Under the pieces are notes generated by a model. That model saw only the letters and a program-made list of their open reading frames with translations, searched no databases and was not told the DNA's origin. From assembly GCA_025360105.1 (NCBI GenBank), contig JANYCT010000072.1, forward strand, positions 1-64,000: 64,000 bases of DNA, in the 5' to 3' direction. The position numbers were made by a program, and so were the translations under genes. Numbering within the stretch: the first letter of the stretch is position 1; each line of letters opens with the position of its first letter. Source of the DNA: Actinomycetes bacterium (GTDB taxonomy: Bacteria; Actinomycetota; Acidimicrobiia; Acidimicrobiales; Ilumatobacteraceae). This document shows, one piece after another, positions 1 to 8,828 of this stretch.

Positions 1-1
1 T

Positions 2-151
2 GGCAACGTCGCCGCCTCGGCCGAGGGTTGGAATGGCGCAGAATGGCGCACCGTCTCCGACCGCATCGCCGCCGCAACCGTGTGGGCCAAGCAGAGCATC
101 CCCGCGGCAGCCGACCCAGCACCGTTCAAGGGCACGCCAGCGCTGGCGTGA
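2..151 (+). CDS. C-terminal 49 codons of an unidentified upstream gene (partial)
   Basis: An open frame enters the window at base 2 and closes at a TGA at 149-151. The 49 residues are Ala- and Trp-containing and soluble-looking, and end in GTPALA. I do not recognise the family. The frame explains the first 150 bases better than extending the helicase gene upstream, because the helicase frame there reads as low-complexity Pro/Arg sequence. The next gene would start 13 nt downstream, so the two may be co-transcribed. Confidence 0.5.
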   Translation, partial: GNVAASAEGWNGAEWRTVSDRIAAATVWAKQSIPAAADPAPFKGTPALA

Positions 152-164
152 CCAGCGCCCGCCG

Positions 165-2708
165 TTGAGTTCGCTACACGATTCGCCCAACGACCCGGCA
201 GCCGACCTGCCCGTCGCGGGCGTCATCGATGACGTTGCCGATGCACTGAATGTCTTCGGTTCAGCGGTACTCGTTGCCCCACCCGGCGCAGGCAAGACCA
301 CACTCGTTCCGCTGCGTCTCGTTCACCAGCCGTGGCTGAACGGGCTCAAGATCGTGATGCTCGAACCGCGCCGTCTGGCGGCTCGCGCCGCGGGTCACCG
401 CATGGCGTTCCTGCTCGGCGAAGAGGTGGGCGACACCGTTGGATACCAGACCCGTGACGAGCGCCGAATCGGACGCGACACGCGCATCGAAGTGGTCACC
501 GAGGGGGTACTCACCCGCCGCCTCCAACACGACCCTGAGCTACCGGGCACCGGTCTGGTGATCTTCGACGAGGTGCACGAGCGCAACCTTCCCACCGACG
601 TGGGCCTCGCGCTTGCGCTCGATGCACGGCGCACGTTGCGGCCCGATCTGAAGATCCTCGCGATGTCGGCCACCGCGCAGACTGACGCACTGTCGGCGAT
701 ACTGGGCAATGGGTTGGCAGATGACGCGGAAGGCCCCTGCCCGATCATCACCAGCGAGGGCCGAACCCACCCGATCGAAATCCGCTGGTCCCCGCCGGGC
801 AAGGGTCAACGGCTCGAACAGAGCGTTGCCGAAACCGTGCTGCTGGCGCTCCGCAACGACATCGGCGATGTGCTCGTGTTCCTGCCCGGCATCGGTGAAA
901 TCACCCGCGTGTATCAGGCACTCGATCCGCTGGTTGCTGCCAATGTCGATCTGTATCCGCTGGCGGGCGCCCTGTCGCTCGGCGATCAGGACAAAGCCCT
1001 CGCGCAATCTCCCCCGGGTCGGCGACGCGTCGTGCTGAGCACCGACATCGCCGAGACATCGCTCACCGTTGCGGGCGTGCGCATCGTGGTCGATGCCGGC
1101 CAGGCGCGGGTACCGCGCTATGACATTCGCACCGGCATGACCCGGCTCACCACGGTGGCCACCAGCCGCGCCTCGGCCGATCAACGCGCCGGGCGCGCCG
1201 GCCGCACCGAACCGGGCGTTGCTTACCGGATGTGGAGCAAGCTCGAGCACAGCACGCGCCGAGCTCACCTTGAAGCCGAGATCACCCAGGTCGATCTCGC
1301 CGGGCTCGCGCTCGAGTTGGCCGCGTGGGGCACGCCGATAGAGCAACTCAGCTTCCCCGATCCACCTCCGGCGCGGACCCTCGCTCAGGGCGCCGAGTTG
1401 CTCGAACTCCTTGGCGCGTTCGACGACGAACAACGCATCACGGCAGTTGGACGAGCGATGTTGAACGTGCCCGCGCATCCGCGACTTGCGCGGATGGTCG
1501 TGGATGCCAGGGGCCATCATGATCAATCGCTTGCGTGCGTGATTGCCGCGTTGCTCGATGACCGCGACATCCTTCGCGGCCGCGCCGATGATCTGCCGTC
1601 TGACATGTCGCTGCGCATCCGCGTGATCACCGGACGCGAGCGCCACGAGCGCTCCGACCGTGGTGCCGTTGATCGGTTGATCCGCCGCGCCCGCGACATC
1701 GCCCGGCGCGCGGGCATCTCGTTCGACCTTGACGACATTAACCCCGATCGGGCCGGGGCTGTGCTGCTGCTCGCCTACCCCGATCGGCTGGCCGTGCGCC
1801 GCTCACAACCGGGCCAGTTTCAACTGCGTACGGGAACCGGCGCGTGGGTTGCCAAGAACGATCCACTTGCAAACGAAACATTCGTGGTCGCAGCCGATGT
1901 CGACGGTGACCGAAAGAACACGCGCCTACGCCTCGCCGCCGGCATCGATGCCGACGAAGTCGCGGCAACGCTGGGTGGGGCCGTGGAGACCCGGCACACG
2001 TTGGTGTGGGACCGCGATCGTCACGACATCGTCGAACGGTTGGAACGCCGGCTCGGCAACATGAAGCTCGACGAGCGAGTGCGGCGACCGGGGGCGTCGC
2101 CCGCCACCACCGACGCACTCATCGAACGCATCAGGGTCACACGTCTCGCGCCGTTGCAGTGGTCTGATGGTGCAACCCAACTGCGTCAACGCGTCGAGTT
2201 CATCCGTCGTGCCGAATCGTCCGACGACACCACCTGGCCAGATTGGTCGGATGCGGGCCTTGTGCGAACGCTCGACGATTGGCTCGGGCCCTATCTCGAT
2301 GGCATGACGAGCATCACCGAGGTTGCCGCACTGAACCTCACCACCGTCTTGCGTGCCGGGCTGCAATGGCCACTCGGGCGTGATATCGATGAACTTGCGC
2401 CCACGCACATCCAGCTCGCCTCGAGCAGGGCACTGTTATTGGACTACAGCGGTGACCAGCCGTCGGCCTCGGCGCGGGTGCAGGATCTCTTCGGCACGAG
2501 CGTTCACCCCACCGCGGCCGGCGTACCCGTGGTGCTGCACCTGCTGTCACCAGCGGGCCGCCCGATGCAGATCACCTCCGACCTCGCCGGGTTCTGGGCG
2601 GGATCGTGGGCCGACGTGCGCAAGGAGATGGCCGGGCGGTATCCGAAGCATCAGTGGCCGGTCGATCCCGCGAACGCCGCACCGAACCGGCTGAAGAGAA
2701 ACGAATGA
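165..2708 (+). CDS. hrpB: ATP-dependent helicase HrpB
   Basis: This is a DEAH-box RNA helicase of the HrpB type, an NTP-driven RNA remodelling enzyme of the cytoplasm whose physiological role in bacteria is poorly defined. Visible motifs from the chosen start are Walker A APPGAGKT near residue 37, DEVH near 135, SAT near 165 and the QRAGRAGR helicase motif VI, followed by the long HrpB-specific C-terminal region. The frame is open from base 33, but the first 44 codons look non-native. The TTG at 165 gives 847 aa, in the usual HrpB range (about 810-850), and starts after the stop of the preceding gene. No other ATG or GTG is available between that stop and the first conserved block. A hairpin terminator follows the stop. 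Confidence 0.9.
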   Translation: MSSLHDSPNDPAADLPVAGVIDDVADALNVFGSAVLVAPPGAGKTTLVPLRLVHQPWLNGLKIVMLEPRRLAARAAGHRMAFLLGEEVGDTVGYQTRDERRIGRDTRIEVVTEGVLTRRLQHDPELPGTGLVIFDEVHERNLPTDVGLALALDARRTLRPDLKILAMSATAQTDALSAILGNGLADDAEGPCPIITSEGRTHPIEIRWSPPGKGQRLEQSVAETVLLALRNDIGDVLVFLPGIGEITRVYQALDPLVAANVDLYPLAGALSLGDQDKALAQSPPGRRRVVLSTDIAETSLTVAGVRIVVDAGQARVPRYDIRTGMTRLTTVATSRASADQRAGRAGRTEPGVAYRMWSKLEHSTRRAHLEAEITQVDLAGLALELAAWGTPIEQLSFPDPPPARTLAQGAELLELLGAFDDEQRITAVGRAMLNVPAHPRLARMVVDARGHHDQSLACVIAALLDDRDILRGRADDLPSDMSLRIRVITGRERHERSDRGAVDRLIRRARDIARRAGISFDLDDINPDRAGAVLLLAYPDRLAVRRSQPGQFQLRTGTGAWVAKNDPLANETFVVAADVDGDRKNTRLRLAAGIDADEVAATLGGAVETRHTLVWDRDRHDIVERLERRLGNMKLDERVRRPGASPATTDALIERIRVTRLAPLQWSDGATQLRQRVEFIRRAESSDDTTWPDWSDAGLVRTLDDWLGPYLDGMTSITEVAALNLTTVLRAGLQWPLGRDIDELAPTHIQLASSRALLLDYSGDQPSASARVQDLFGTSVHPTAAGVPVVLHLLSPAGRPMQITSDLAGFWAGSWADVRKEMAGRYPKHQWPVDPANAAPNRLKRNE

Positions 2709-2720
2709 AGGATCGCTGAA

Positions 2721-2749
2721 CCGTCGGCACACGTGCGCCGGCGGGTTTT
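2721..2749 (+). terminator. Rho-independent terminator after hrpB
   Basis: CCGTCGGC (2721-2728) pairs with GCCGGCGG (2737-2744) across an 8-nt loop with one G-U pair, and is followed by GTTTT. It lies 12 nt after the hrpB stop and upstream of the fumarase promoter, so it separates the two transcription units. Confidence 0.7.
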
Positions 2750-2769
2750 ACCGCAGATCGGCACGCCGA

Positions 2770-2775
2770 TACGGT
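2770..2775 (+). promoter_or_regulatory. Putative -10 box for leaderless fumarase mRNA
   Basis: TACGGT fits the actinobacterial TANNNT -10 consensus and ends 6 nt before the fumarase ATG, which places the transcription start at or next to the start codon. No Shine-Dalgarno sequence is present. No clear -35 element is seen. Confidence 0.5.
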
Positions 2776-2781
2776 GACACC

Positions 2782-4428
2782 ATGCCGGAGTTCGAGTTCA
2801 CCGAGATCCTTCCCCTGGGCGCTGACGACACCACGTATCGCCTCATCAGTACCGAGGGTGTGTCCACGTTCGACACACCCGAGGGCACATTCGTGAAGGT
2901 CTCGCCCGAGGCCATCACCTTGCTCACCGAGACGGCGATGAAGGACATCGCCCACCTCCTGAGACCCGCGCACCTCAAGCAGTTGGCGAGCATCCTCACC
3001 GACCCAGAAGCCAGCGACAACGACCGCTTCGTGGCTCTCGATCTGTTGAAGAACGCGAACATCGCGGCCGGCGGTGTCCTGCCGATGTGCCAGGACACCG
3101 GCACCGCCATCGTGAAAGCGAAGAAGGGCCAGTACGTGTTCACCGGCGGCGGCGACGAACAGGCCATCGCCCGCGGCGTGTACAACACCTACCTCACCAG
3201 CAACCTGCGCTACAGCCAGATGGCTCCGCTCACGATGTACGACGAAGTCAACACCGGTAACAACCTGCCGGCCGAGATCAAGATCAGCGCCACCGACGGC
3301 GATGCGTTCAAGTTCTTGTTCATCGCCAAGGGCGGCGGCAGCGCGAACAAGAGCTACCTCTTCCAAGAGACCAAGGCGCTGCTCAACGAAAAGACGTTGC
3401 TGCCGTGGTTGTTCGAGAAGATGAAGACGCTCGGTACGGCCGCCTGCCCGCCGTATCACCTCGCGGTCGTGATCGGTGGAACGTCGGCCGAGTTCGCGGT
3501 CGAGACCGCCAAGATCGCCAGCACCAAGTACCTCGACAGCCTGCCCACCACCGGCGACCGCACCGGCCACGCGTTCCGCGACATCGACCTCGAGGCAAAG
3601 GTGTTGAAGCTCTCGCAAGAGACCGGTATCGGCGCCCAGTTCGGCGGCAAGTATTTCTGCCACGACGTGCGCGTCATCCGCCTCCCCCGCCATGGCGCAA
3701 GCTGCCCGGTTGCGATGGCAGTCAGCTGTTCCGCCGACCGCCAGGCACTCGGAAAGATCACGCGTGACGGCATCTTCTTGGAGCAACTCGAGACCGACCC
3801 TGCGCAGTATCTGCCCGAGATCACCCACGACGATCTCGACGAACACGTCGTGCAGATCGACCTCAACCGGCCGATGCACGAGATCCGCGCTGAACTCAGC
3901 AAGTACCCGGTGAAGACGCGCGTGATGCTCACTGGTCCGATGGTCGTGGCCCGCGACATCGCCCACGCGAAGCTGAAGGAACTGCTCGATTCGGGCCAAC
4001 CGATGCCGCAGTACATGAAGGACTACTGCGTGTACTACGCAGGTCCGGCCAAGACGCCGGCCGGCTACGCGAGCGGTTCGTTCGGACCCACCACCGCGGG
4101 TCGCATGGACAGCTATGTCGATGAATTCCAAGCCGCGGGCGCCAGCATGATCATGCTTGCCAAAGGCAACCGCAGCCGCCAGGTGACCGACGCATGCAAA
4201 GCCCACGGCGGCTTCTATCTCGGCTCGATCGGCGGCCCAGCGGCCCGACTCGCGCAGGACTGCATCACCAAGGTGGAGGTCCTCGAATATGCGGAACTCG
4301 GTATGGAGGCGATCTGGAAGATCGAGGTCCACGACTTCCCCGCGTTCATCGTGGTCGACGACAAGGGCAACGATTTCTTCGACCTCGTCAACAAGCCGAT
4401 GCCGGGCACGCCGGTGCAGTTGCACTGA
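2782..4428 (+). CDS. Fumarate hydratase, class I (4Fe-4S)
   Basis: This enzyme reversibly hydrates fumarate to L-malate in the TCA cycle. The 548-aa length and sequence match the single-chain class I fumarases (FumA/FumB type), which use an oxygen-sensitive 4Fe-4S cluster. The three expected ligands are visible as Cys103 (PMCQDTG), Cys222 (AACPPYH) and Cys308 (GASCPVAM). The C-terminal beta domain carries the GPTTAGRMD and [11 protein letters not shown] blocks typical of the family. The ATG at 2782 has no ribosome site but sits 6 nt after a TACGGT box, so translation is probably leaderless. The gene stands alone, between a terminator and a convergent toxin-antitoxin pair. Confidence 0.95.
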   Translation: MPEFEFTEILPLGADDTTYRLISTEGVSTFDTPEGTFVKVSPEAITLLTETAMKDIAHLLRPAHLKQLASILTDPEASDNDRFVALDLLKNANIAAGGVLPMCQDTGTAIVKAKKGQYVFTGGGDEQAIARGVYNTYLTSNLRYSQMAPLTMYDEVNTGNNLPAEIKISATDGDAFKFLFIAKGGGSANKSYLFQETKALLNEKTLLPWLFEKMKTLGTAACPPYHLAVVIGGTSAEFAVETAKIASTKYLDSLPTTGDRTGHAFRDIDLEAKVLKLSQETGIGAQFGGKYFCHDVRVIRLPRHGASCPVAMAVSCSADRQALGKITRDGIFLEQLETDPAQYLPEITHDDLDEHVVQIDLNRPMHEIRAELSKYPVKTRVMLTGPMVVARDIAHAKLKELLDSGQPMPQYMKDYCVYYAGPAKTPAGYASGSFGPTTAGRMDSYVDEFQAAGASMIMLAKGNRSRQVTDACKAHGGFYLGSIGGPAARLAQDCITKVEVLEYAELGMEAIWKIEVHDFPAFIVVDDKGNDFFDLVNKPMPGTPVQLH

Positions 4429-4461
4429 GTCAGAACAGGTTCTGCGTTCTGGGGTGAGCTG

Positions 4462-4779
4462 TCAGGCAAGTCCGAGCACGGTGGCCAGCGCATCATCGAC
4501 CGCCCAGAGTTCACCAGCCGAGAGCCTGCCAACTCGCGGCCCCAACCGTTGCGCGTCAACGGCACCCAACTGTTCGACGAGGACCCGAGTCGGCTCGCCC
4601 TTCACCTCGATCACAGGTCGGAACGACGCCGACCGGGCGCTCGCCGACGTTGGCGCGACGATCACGACCGAGCGAGCAAGCAGCGCATCCGCTTGGACGA
4701 TGACGCCAAATCGCTCGCCTTGCTGTTCATGTCCCACGCCCTTGGGCAGTCTGAATCGGTGAACGTCACCTTTGCGCAC
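4462..4779 (-). CDS. MazF/PemK-type toxin of a type II toxin-antitoxin pair
   Basis: This 105-aa protein looks like a MazF-family endoribonuclease toxin, which cleaves mRNA when its antitoxin is lost. Family-like features are an N-terminal GDVHRFRLPKG strand, a central run with VIVQAD then SVVIVAPTS, the RPVIEVKGEPTRVLVEQL block, and a C-terminal LSAGELWAVDDALATVLGL helix. The strongest support is context. Its start overlaps the end of the antitoxin gene by 14 bp, the usual translational coupling of these pairs. The gene is convergent with fumarase, 33 bp away. It lacks the canonical RPVVV spelling, so the subfamily is uncertain. Confidence 0.8.
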   Translation of the reverse strand: MRKGDVHRFRLPKGVGHEQQGERFGVIVQADALLARSVVIVAPTSASARSASFRPVIEVKGEPTRVLVEQLGAVDAQRLGPRVGRLSAGELWAVDDALATVLGLA

Positions 4780-5005
4780 GAATCGACTCCATCAGCGATG
4801 CCACCGCCATCATCTCTGCACGATCTGCCTCGTCCGCGTCGAGGGCGAGACATTCGGCGGACAACTCGCGAGCCCTATTCAGACGAGCAGCAGATGCGAG
4901 CAGCGACGACCGAATCGCCTCCGAGGGGGTGAGGCCCGTTGCCTGCAAGGACCGGAGTGCGCGTTCTGCTTCGTCGTCGAGACGGACTGACATTGCCCTG
5001 GTCAT
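4766..5005 (-). CDS. Ribbon-helix-helix antitoxin paired with MazF-type toxin
   Basis: The short protein (79 aa from this start) begins with SVRLDDEAERALRSL and continues LTPSEAIRSSLL, the strand-helix-helix pattern of ribbon-helix-helix DNA-binding antitoxins. The C-terminal half is acidic, as expected for the part that wraps the toxin. There are three possible ATG starts at 5008, 5005 and 4993. I prefer 5005 because a CATACT -10-like box lies 6 nt upstream, which fits leaderless initiation. A strong palindrome overlaps that box and is the likely autoregulatory operator bound by the antitoxin or complex. Confidence 0.8.
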   Translation of the reverse strand: MTRAMSVRLDDEAERALRSLQATGLTPSEAIRSSLLASAARLNRARELSAECLALDADEADRAEMMAVASLMESIRAQR

Positions 5006-5008
5006 CAT

Positions 5009-5035
5009 CCAAGTATGACGTATTGTGATACCTGG
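5009..5035. promoter_or_regulatory. 27-bp operator palindrome of the mazEF-like pair
   Basis: The sequence is a near-perfect inverted repeat centred at 5022, with half-site pattern CCA-n-GTAT-n-AC mirrored by GT-n-ATAC-n-TGG, so 20 of 27 positions are symmetric. It abuts the antitoxin start and overlaps its CATACT -10-like box. That is where an autorepressing antitoxin would bind. Confidence 0.65.
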
Positions 5036-5041
5036 GGCAAC

Positions 5042-5872
5042 CTAGAGGCTCAGTTCGCCAGCCAGTTCACCGAGGCGCATCTCGCCTTCGTGGGTCTGGC
5101 CGCCGTTGGCCATGAAGCGCTCCATCGCGGCGCGAGTTCCAGGGCCGCCGAGCGTGCCCTGAAACGCTGCGCCCTCGGCGAGAAGGTCGCCGACGACATC
5201 TTTCTCGCCGCGCAACACCGAGGCCTTCGCGGCAGCAACTGCGTGGGGCGGAAACGATGCGATGCGTGCGGCAAGGCGATGCACGTGCGGCCAGAGTTGC
5301 TCGTTCGTCAGCGTACGGTTGACCCAACCCCATTCTTCGGCGAGTTCGGCGGACACGTCGTCGCAGCCAAGCACCACCTCGAGCGCGCGCGATCGCCCGA
5401 TGAGGCTCGACAGTCGCACGGTGCCCGAGCCGCCCGGGATGATGCCGAGTGCGACCTCCGGCTGGTTGAACACGGCCTTGCCCGCCAACGCGAAACGCAT
5501 GTCACAACTGAGCGCCAGTTCGCTGCCGCCGCCGCCGACGCGTCCCTCGACGACGGCGATGGTTGCTTTGGGCATCGTGCGAAACGCCTCGCACATCGCG
5601 TGGAACGGGTTGAGCTCGGTGGGCGAACTGCCCCGCTCGGTGGGGAACTGCAGGATCAGGCTCACATCGAAGTGAGCGATGAAGAAGTCGGGATTCGCAG
5701 AGCGCAGTACGACGACGCGTACGTCGTTGTCCTCAGCGAGCACGCCGGCGAGCGTCGCCATCTCCATGAACATCGGCCCGTCGAACAGGTTGATCTCCCC
5801 GTTGTCGATGCTGACCGTGGCGACGCCACCAGCCACGTCGACACTCAGGGTGCTGAACCCGGCGTAGCTCAC
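5042..5872 (-). CDS. Enoyl-CoA hydratase/isomerase (crotonase) family protein
   Basis: This is a crotonase-fold enzyme, probably acting on an acyl-CoA. The 276-aa length is typical. The N-terminal half carries an oxyanion-hole region (FFIAHFDVSL) and VVEGRVGGGGSELALSCD, the family signature in which the usual Glu/Gly hole is recognisable. A later block, QPEVALGIIPGGSGTVRL, contains a Glu in the usual catalytic position. The substrate cannot be inferred. Its start overlaps the stop of the upstream LLM oxidoreductase gene by 4 bp, so the two form a co-translated pair. Confidence 0.85.
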   Translation of the reverse strand: MSYAGFSTLSVDVAGGVATVSIDNGEINLFDGPMFMEMATLAGVLAEDNDVRVVVLRSANPDFFIAHFDVSLILQFPTERGSSPTELNPFHAMCEAFRTMPKATIAVVEGRVGGGGSELALSCDMRFALAGKAVFNQPEVALGIIPGGSGTVRLSSLIGRSRALEVVLGCDDVSAELAEEWGWVNRTLTNEQLWPHVHRLAARIASFPPHAVAAAKASVLRGEKDVVGDLLAEGAAFQGTLGGPGTRAAMERFMANGGQTHEGEMRLGELAGELSL

Positions 5873-6774
5873 AGCAGGCTCTTCACCACAGCCCGGGTGC
5901 GCGCGATCTCATCGGGGTTGCCGCCGAACTCGACCGCAGCAAAGTCGGTGACGCCGACGTCGGCGAGGGCACGAATGCGATCGGCAACCTCGGCCTCGCC
6001 ACCGACGATGGCGATGTCCTCGGGACCCTTTGCGCCCTCGAGATCGAGCATCGCGCGGTAGCTCGGCAACTGACCGTACATCTGGAATGTCTGCGCGGCG
6101 CGAGCCAATGCTGCGGTGGTGTCGGTGGTGACGCAGACCGGCAGCGCGGCGATCACACGCTGGTCGGGCCGCCCAGCGGCCTCGGCCGCACGGCGCAGGG
6201 TGGGCACCGTGTGATCGCGAAGTGTGGAGGGGCCCGTGCACCATGTGAGCGTGCCGTCGGCCAGCGCGGCGCTCACGCGCAACATCTGCTCGCCGAGCGC
6301 GGCGACCACCACGGCCGGGCGCGATGAGCCCGGCACCGAGACTCCGCCGATGACCTTGTAGTCCTCACCCTGGAAGTTCACGGGTTCGCCTTCGAGCAGG
6401 GGCATCATCACGCTGAGATATTCACGCAGGTGACGCACCGGCTTGTCGAATGACATCCCCCACAGATTCTCGACGACCATCTTGTGGCTGAGACCGATGC
6501 CCAGACAGAGCCGCCCACTTGCGGCGGCATTCACCGTGAGTGCCTGCTGGGCCATCATCATCGGATGGCGTGGATATGTAGGAACAACGCTGGTACCCAA
6601 CTCGATACGGGGCACCTCGCGTCCGACCACCGCAAGCGCAGTCAGTGCATCGTGGCCGAAGATCTGTGGAGCCCAGAAGCTGGCGAAGCCATCGGCCTCA
6701 GCTGCTCTGGCTGCTGCCACGATCTGGTCGATGGTGCCGTCGTTGGTTGAGCCTGTGAAAATTCCGATGCGCAT
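5869..6774 (-). CDS. LLM-class (F420-dependent type) oxidoreductase
   Basis: This 301-aa protein is a luciferase-like TIM-barrel oxidoreductase. These enzymes in Actinobacteria commonly use coenzyme F420 for hydride transfer. Recognisable blocks are the N-terminal MRIGIFTGS strand, GTSVVPTYPRHPMMMAQQA, GRLCLGIGLSHK and a C-terminal VADRIRALADVGVTDF helix. It opens an operon with the crotonase-family gene (4-bp overlap), which suggests a shared acyl or terpenoid degradation role. F420 rather than FMN use is inferred from the family. Confidence 0.85.
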   Translation of the reverse strand: MRIGIFTGSTNDGTIDQIVAAARAAEADGFASFWAPQIFGHDALTALAVVGREVPRIELGTSVVPTYPRHPMMMAQQALTVNAAASGRLCLGIGLSHKMVVENLWGMSFDKPVRHLREYLSVMMPLLEGEPVNFQGEDYKVIGGVSVPGSSRPAVVVAALGEQMLRVSAALADGTLTWCTGPSTLRDHTVPTLRRAAEAAGRPDQRVIAALPVCVTTDTTAALARAAQTFQMYGQLPSYRAMLDLEGAKGPEDIAIVGGEAEVADRIRALADVGVTDFAAVEFGGNPDEIARTRAVVKSLL

Positions 6775-6838
6775 GCCCGCACCGTAGCCCGCCGATGTTC
6801 AACACTTGATGCCGAAGCGGGGCGTCGGCGAACGAGAC

Positions 6839-6958
6839 TTAGATGCCGCGGGGGCGAGGGTTTGGCTGACGGGCGAAGTCGGGGCGGCTGTCGGTGCCGT
6901 AGTGAGGGGCGAGTCCGGCCACAAGTGCGGTGAACACGACGGTGAGCAAAATGAACAT
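6839..6958 (-). CDS. 39-residue single-membrane-span small protein
   Basis: A 39-codon ORF starts at an ATG with an AGGAG ribosome site (6968-6972 on the plus strand) 9 nt upstream. The product begins MFILLTVVFTALVAGLAP, one hydrophobic helix, followed by a polar, Pro/Arg-rich tail ending in RPRGI. I recognise no family. The strong ribosome site and clean membrane-plus-tail layout argue that it is real. It is divergent from the LysR gene and could be that regulator's target. Confidence 0.55.
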   Translation of the reverse strand: MFILLTVVFTALVAGLAPHYGTDSRPDFARQPNPRPRGI

Positions 6959-6992
6959 GATGATCGACTCCTGTGATTAGATCTCTCACCAG

Positions 6993-7013
6993 TATCGCAG
7001 AACACTATTGATA
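6993..7013. promoter_or_regulatory. Inverted repeat in the LysR/small-ORF divergent promoter
   Basis: TATC (6993-6996) and GATA (7010-7013) flank a 13-nt spacer in the 71-bp gap between the divergent small ORF and the LysR gene. This resembles a LysR-type binding box (ATC and GAT half-sites), but the spacing is slightly longer than the classic T-N11-A. Confidence 0.35.
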
Positions 7014-7029
7014 ACGGTCACGCATAAAT

Positions 7030-8025
7030 ATGAACGAAACAATCACAAACCACGATTTGCCCTTGGGTGTAGAGGTTCGCCACCTCGCTGCGCTCGAGGC
7101 CATTGCCCGCACCCATTCGTTCTCACAGGCCGCCGCATTGTTGGGTTACGCGCAGAGCGCCGTGTCGCAACAGATCGCCACACTCGAGCGCGCCGTTGGC
7201 CACAAGCTGGTCGAGCGTCCGGGTGGGCCACGACCGGTTTCGCTCACCAGTGCGGGTGAGGTGCTGCTGCGTCACGCAGTGCACATCACCGCCAGACTCG
7301 GCGCAGCCAAGGCCGATCTCGATGCACTCACCGCCGGCGAAGCCGGGATCTTGCGAGTCGGCACCTTCCAATCGGCGAGCGCCCGTCTGCTGCCGTCCAC
7401 CATCACGCGCTTTCGAGAGGACTGGCCACGCGTCACCGTCGAGCTCCGCAACGAGCGCCCCGCGGCCAAGCTCGACGAACTCGTTCGTGCTGGCCGGCTC
7501 GACCTCGCCTTCTCCGATACGCCGGTGCAAGCCTCGCCGCTCACGAGTCGCGAACTCATCCACGACCCATACGTGGTGATGCTTCCCCCGAACAGCCCGC
7601 TCGCCGAACTCGACGAGATCGATCTCGACGCACTCGACGGCGCCCGGCTGATCTCAGCATCCACCGAGGACACCTGCGAGATGCGCGTCTTCGAGGCACT
7701 CGAGCGCGCCGGGGCGCAACCGCAGACTGTGTTCCGCAGCGACGACAACCTCACCACGCAACGCTTGGTCGCCAGCGGGCTCGGCATTGCGATCGTGCCG
7801 CTGCTCGCCGTCGAGCTGTTCGTGCCCGACGCCGCCGTCGCTGTCCTCCCCCTCGCCGCGCGCCATCATCTGACCCGCCGCATCGCCATCGTGTGGCACG
7901 AGGACCGCGACCTGTCGCGCGCCGCGCAGGCCTTCGTCGAAACGGCGGTCACCGCGGCTGAACGTATCGGCCTGCCAGCGATCCCCGTGCTCACCTCGCG
8001 CCAGCGCGCCACCCTCGTGGTCTGA
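7030..8025 (+). CDS. LysR-family transcriptional regulator
   Basis: The 331-aa protein has an N-terminal winged helix-turn-helix at about residues 14-75, with the SFSQAAALLGYAQSAVSQQI recognition segment, then a linker helix and a periplasmic-binding-like effector domain (GILRVGTFQSASARLLPSTI onward). It is slightly longer than typical LysR proteins because of an N-terminal leader of 13 residues and a C-terminal extension. It is divergent from a small membrane ORF. The effector is unknown. The downstream Dabb-glyoxalase fusion has its own promoter and is another possible target. Confidence 0.9.
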   Translation: MNETITNHDLPLGVEVRHLAALEAIARTHSFSQAAALLGYAQSAVSQQIATLERAVGHKLVERPGGPRPVSLTSAGEVLLRHAVHITARLGAAKADLDALTAGEAGILRVGTFQSASARLLPSTITRFREDWPRVTVELRNERPAAKLDELVRAGRLDLAFSDTPVQASPLTSRELIHDPYVVMLPPNSPLAELDEIDLDALDGARLISASTEDTCEMRVFEALERAGAQPQTVFRSDDNLTTQRLVASGLGIAIVPLLAVELFVPDAAVAVLPLAARHHLTRRIAIVWHEDRDLSRAAQAFVETAVTAAERIGLPAIPVLTSRQRATLVV

Positions 8026-8061
8026 ACCGCGAGGCCACCTTTCAGCCCACCCCGATTCGGA

Positions 8062-8110
8062 GTTTGCCTGAGGGAAAGTGTCGAAGTTCGACATGTTCGC
8101 TCAGGCAAAC
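8062..8110. promoter_or_regulatory. 49-bp nested concentric palindrome
   Basis: Outer arms GTTTGCCTGAG (8062-8072) and CTCAGGCAAAC (8100-8110) are perfect complements. A second perfect palindrome, TGTCGAAGTTCGACA (8079-8093), sits inside them on the same centre, base 8086. The element begins 36 nt after the LysR stop and ends 31 nt before the Dabb-glyoxalase ATG, just upstream of its -10 box. It may be an operator for two stacked dimers, or a cruciform or terminator. There is no T-run, so simple termination is less likely. Confidence 0.6.
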
Positions 8111-8128
8111 GCTCCGGCAGCGATCGAC

Positions 8129-8134
8129 TACCGT
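8129..8134 (+). promoter_or_regulatory. Putative -10 box for leaderless Dabb-VOC mRNA
   Basis: TACCGT matches TANNNT and ends 7 nt before the ATG at 8142. The right arm of the nested palindrome occupies the expected -35 region, which suggests repression by occlusion. Confidence 0.5.
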
Positions 8135-8141
8135 CAGCGGC

Positions 8142-8813
8142 ATGTTCCGACAAGTGATCGCCTACCGATGGCGCGACGGCGTGACCGACGAGGACAAGGC
8201 GGCGTTTCGCGACTCGTTCAACGGTCTCCGCGCGATCCCTGAGCTCACCAGCCTGCGTTTCGCTGACGATGCCCGCTACTTCGAGGGCAACTTCGACGTC
8301 ACCGCCGTCATGGACTTCCCCGACTTCGCGGCGGCACGCCGGTACGTGGCCGATGATCGCCATCAGGCCTACGTGCGCGAGTTCGCGAGTCAGATGATCG
8401 GCGAGCGTGTCGTCGTGCAACACGACTGGGCTGTGGGCGACCTCGCCGGTATCCACCACATCTCCCTGCCCGTGTCCAATGTGGCCCGCAGCGCCGACTG
8501 GTACGAAACCGCGTTCGGATTGGCGAAGGTGGATGAAGTCCGCGAAGCGAATCTGCACGAGATCACAATGGTTCACCCCGAAACGGGGACCACCGTGGTG
8601 CTGCGTCTCGATCCCCCACGCGCCGCGGCGCTGGCGGGCTTCGATGTACTCACCTTCGCCGTCGGCACGCTCGATGATCTGCACGCGATCCAGGTACACC
8701 TCGACGCACACGCCATCGCACACGGAGCCCCTAGGGCATCGGGCGCCGGCGTGCATGTGAATGTGCCCGATCCTGATGGAATTCTGGTGCGGGTCAGCAC
8801 GCTGCTGCCCTGA
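8142..8813 (+). CDS. Dabb-domain/glyoxalase (VOC) fusion protein
   Basis: The 223-aa protein combines two small beta-alpha-beta modules. Residues 1-95 resemble the stress-responsive Dabb domain (FRQVIAYRW, then RFADDARYFEGNFDVTAVMDF). Residues from about 103 resemble a vicinal-oxygen-chelate/glyoxalase half (GIHHISLPVSNVARSADWYE, then HVNVPDPDGILVRV). Both folds occur in polyketide cyclases, dioxygenases and resistance proteins, and their fusion suggests binding or cyclising an aromatic or polyketide-like molecule. The frame is open further upstream, but the ATG at 8142 is preferred because it lies 7 nt after a TACCGT box. Confidence 0.75.
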   Translation: MFRQVIAYRWRDGVTDEDKAAFRDSFNGLRAIPELTSLRFADDARYFEGNFDVTAVMDFPDFAAARRYVADDRHQAYVREFASQMIGERVVVQHDWAVGDLAGIHHISLPVSNVARSADWYETAFGLAKVDEVREANLHEITMVHPETGTTVVLRLDPPRAAALAGFDVLTFAVGTLDDLHAIQVHLDAHAIAHGAPRASGAGVHVNVPDPDGILVRVSTLLP

Positions 8814-8828
8814 CCCACGGGCCCGCGA

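Noticed and set aside
33-164. N-terminal extension of HrpB from ATG 33
   Set aside because: The 44 extra residues are Pro/Arg low complexity and overlap another open frame that ends at 151. The TTG at 165 gives the usual length.
2572-4425. A 617-codon frame antisense to fumarase
   Set aside because: It mirrors the codons of a clear class I fumarase. High-GC genes routinely give long antisense frames.
4431-4444. Terminator after fumarase (CAGAAC-AG-GTTCTG)
   Set aside because: The stem is short with an almost absent loop and no T-run, so I do not list it as a feature.
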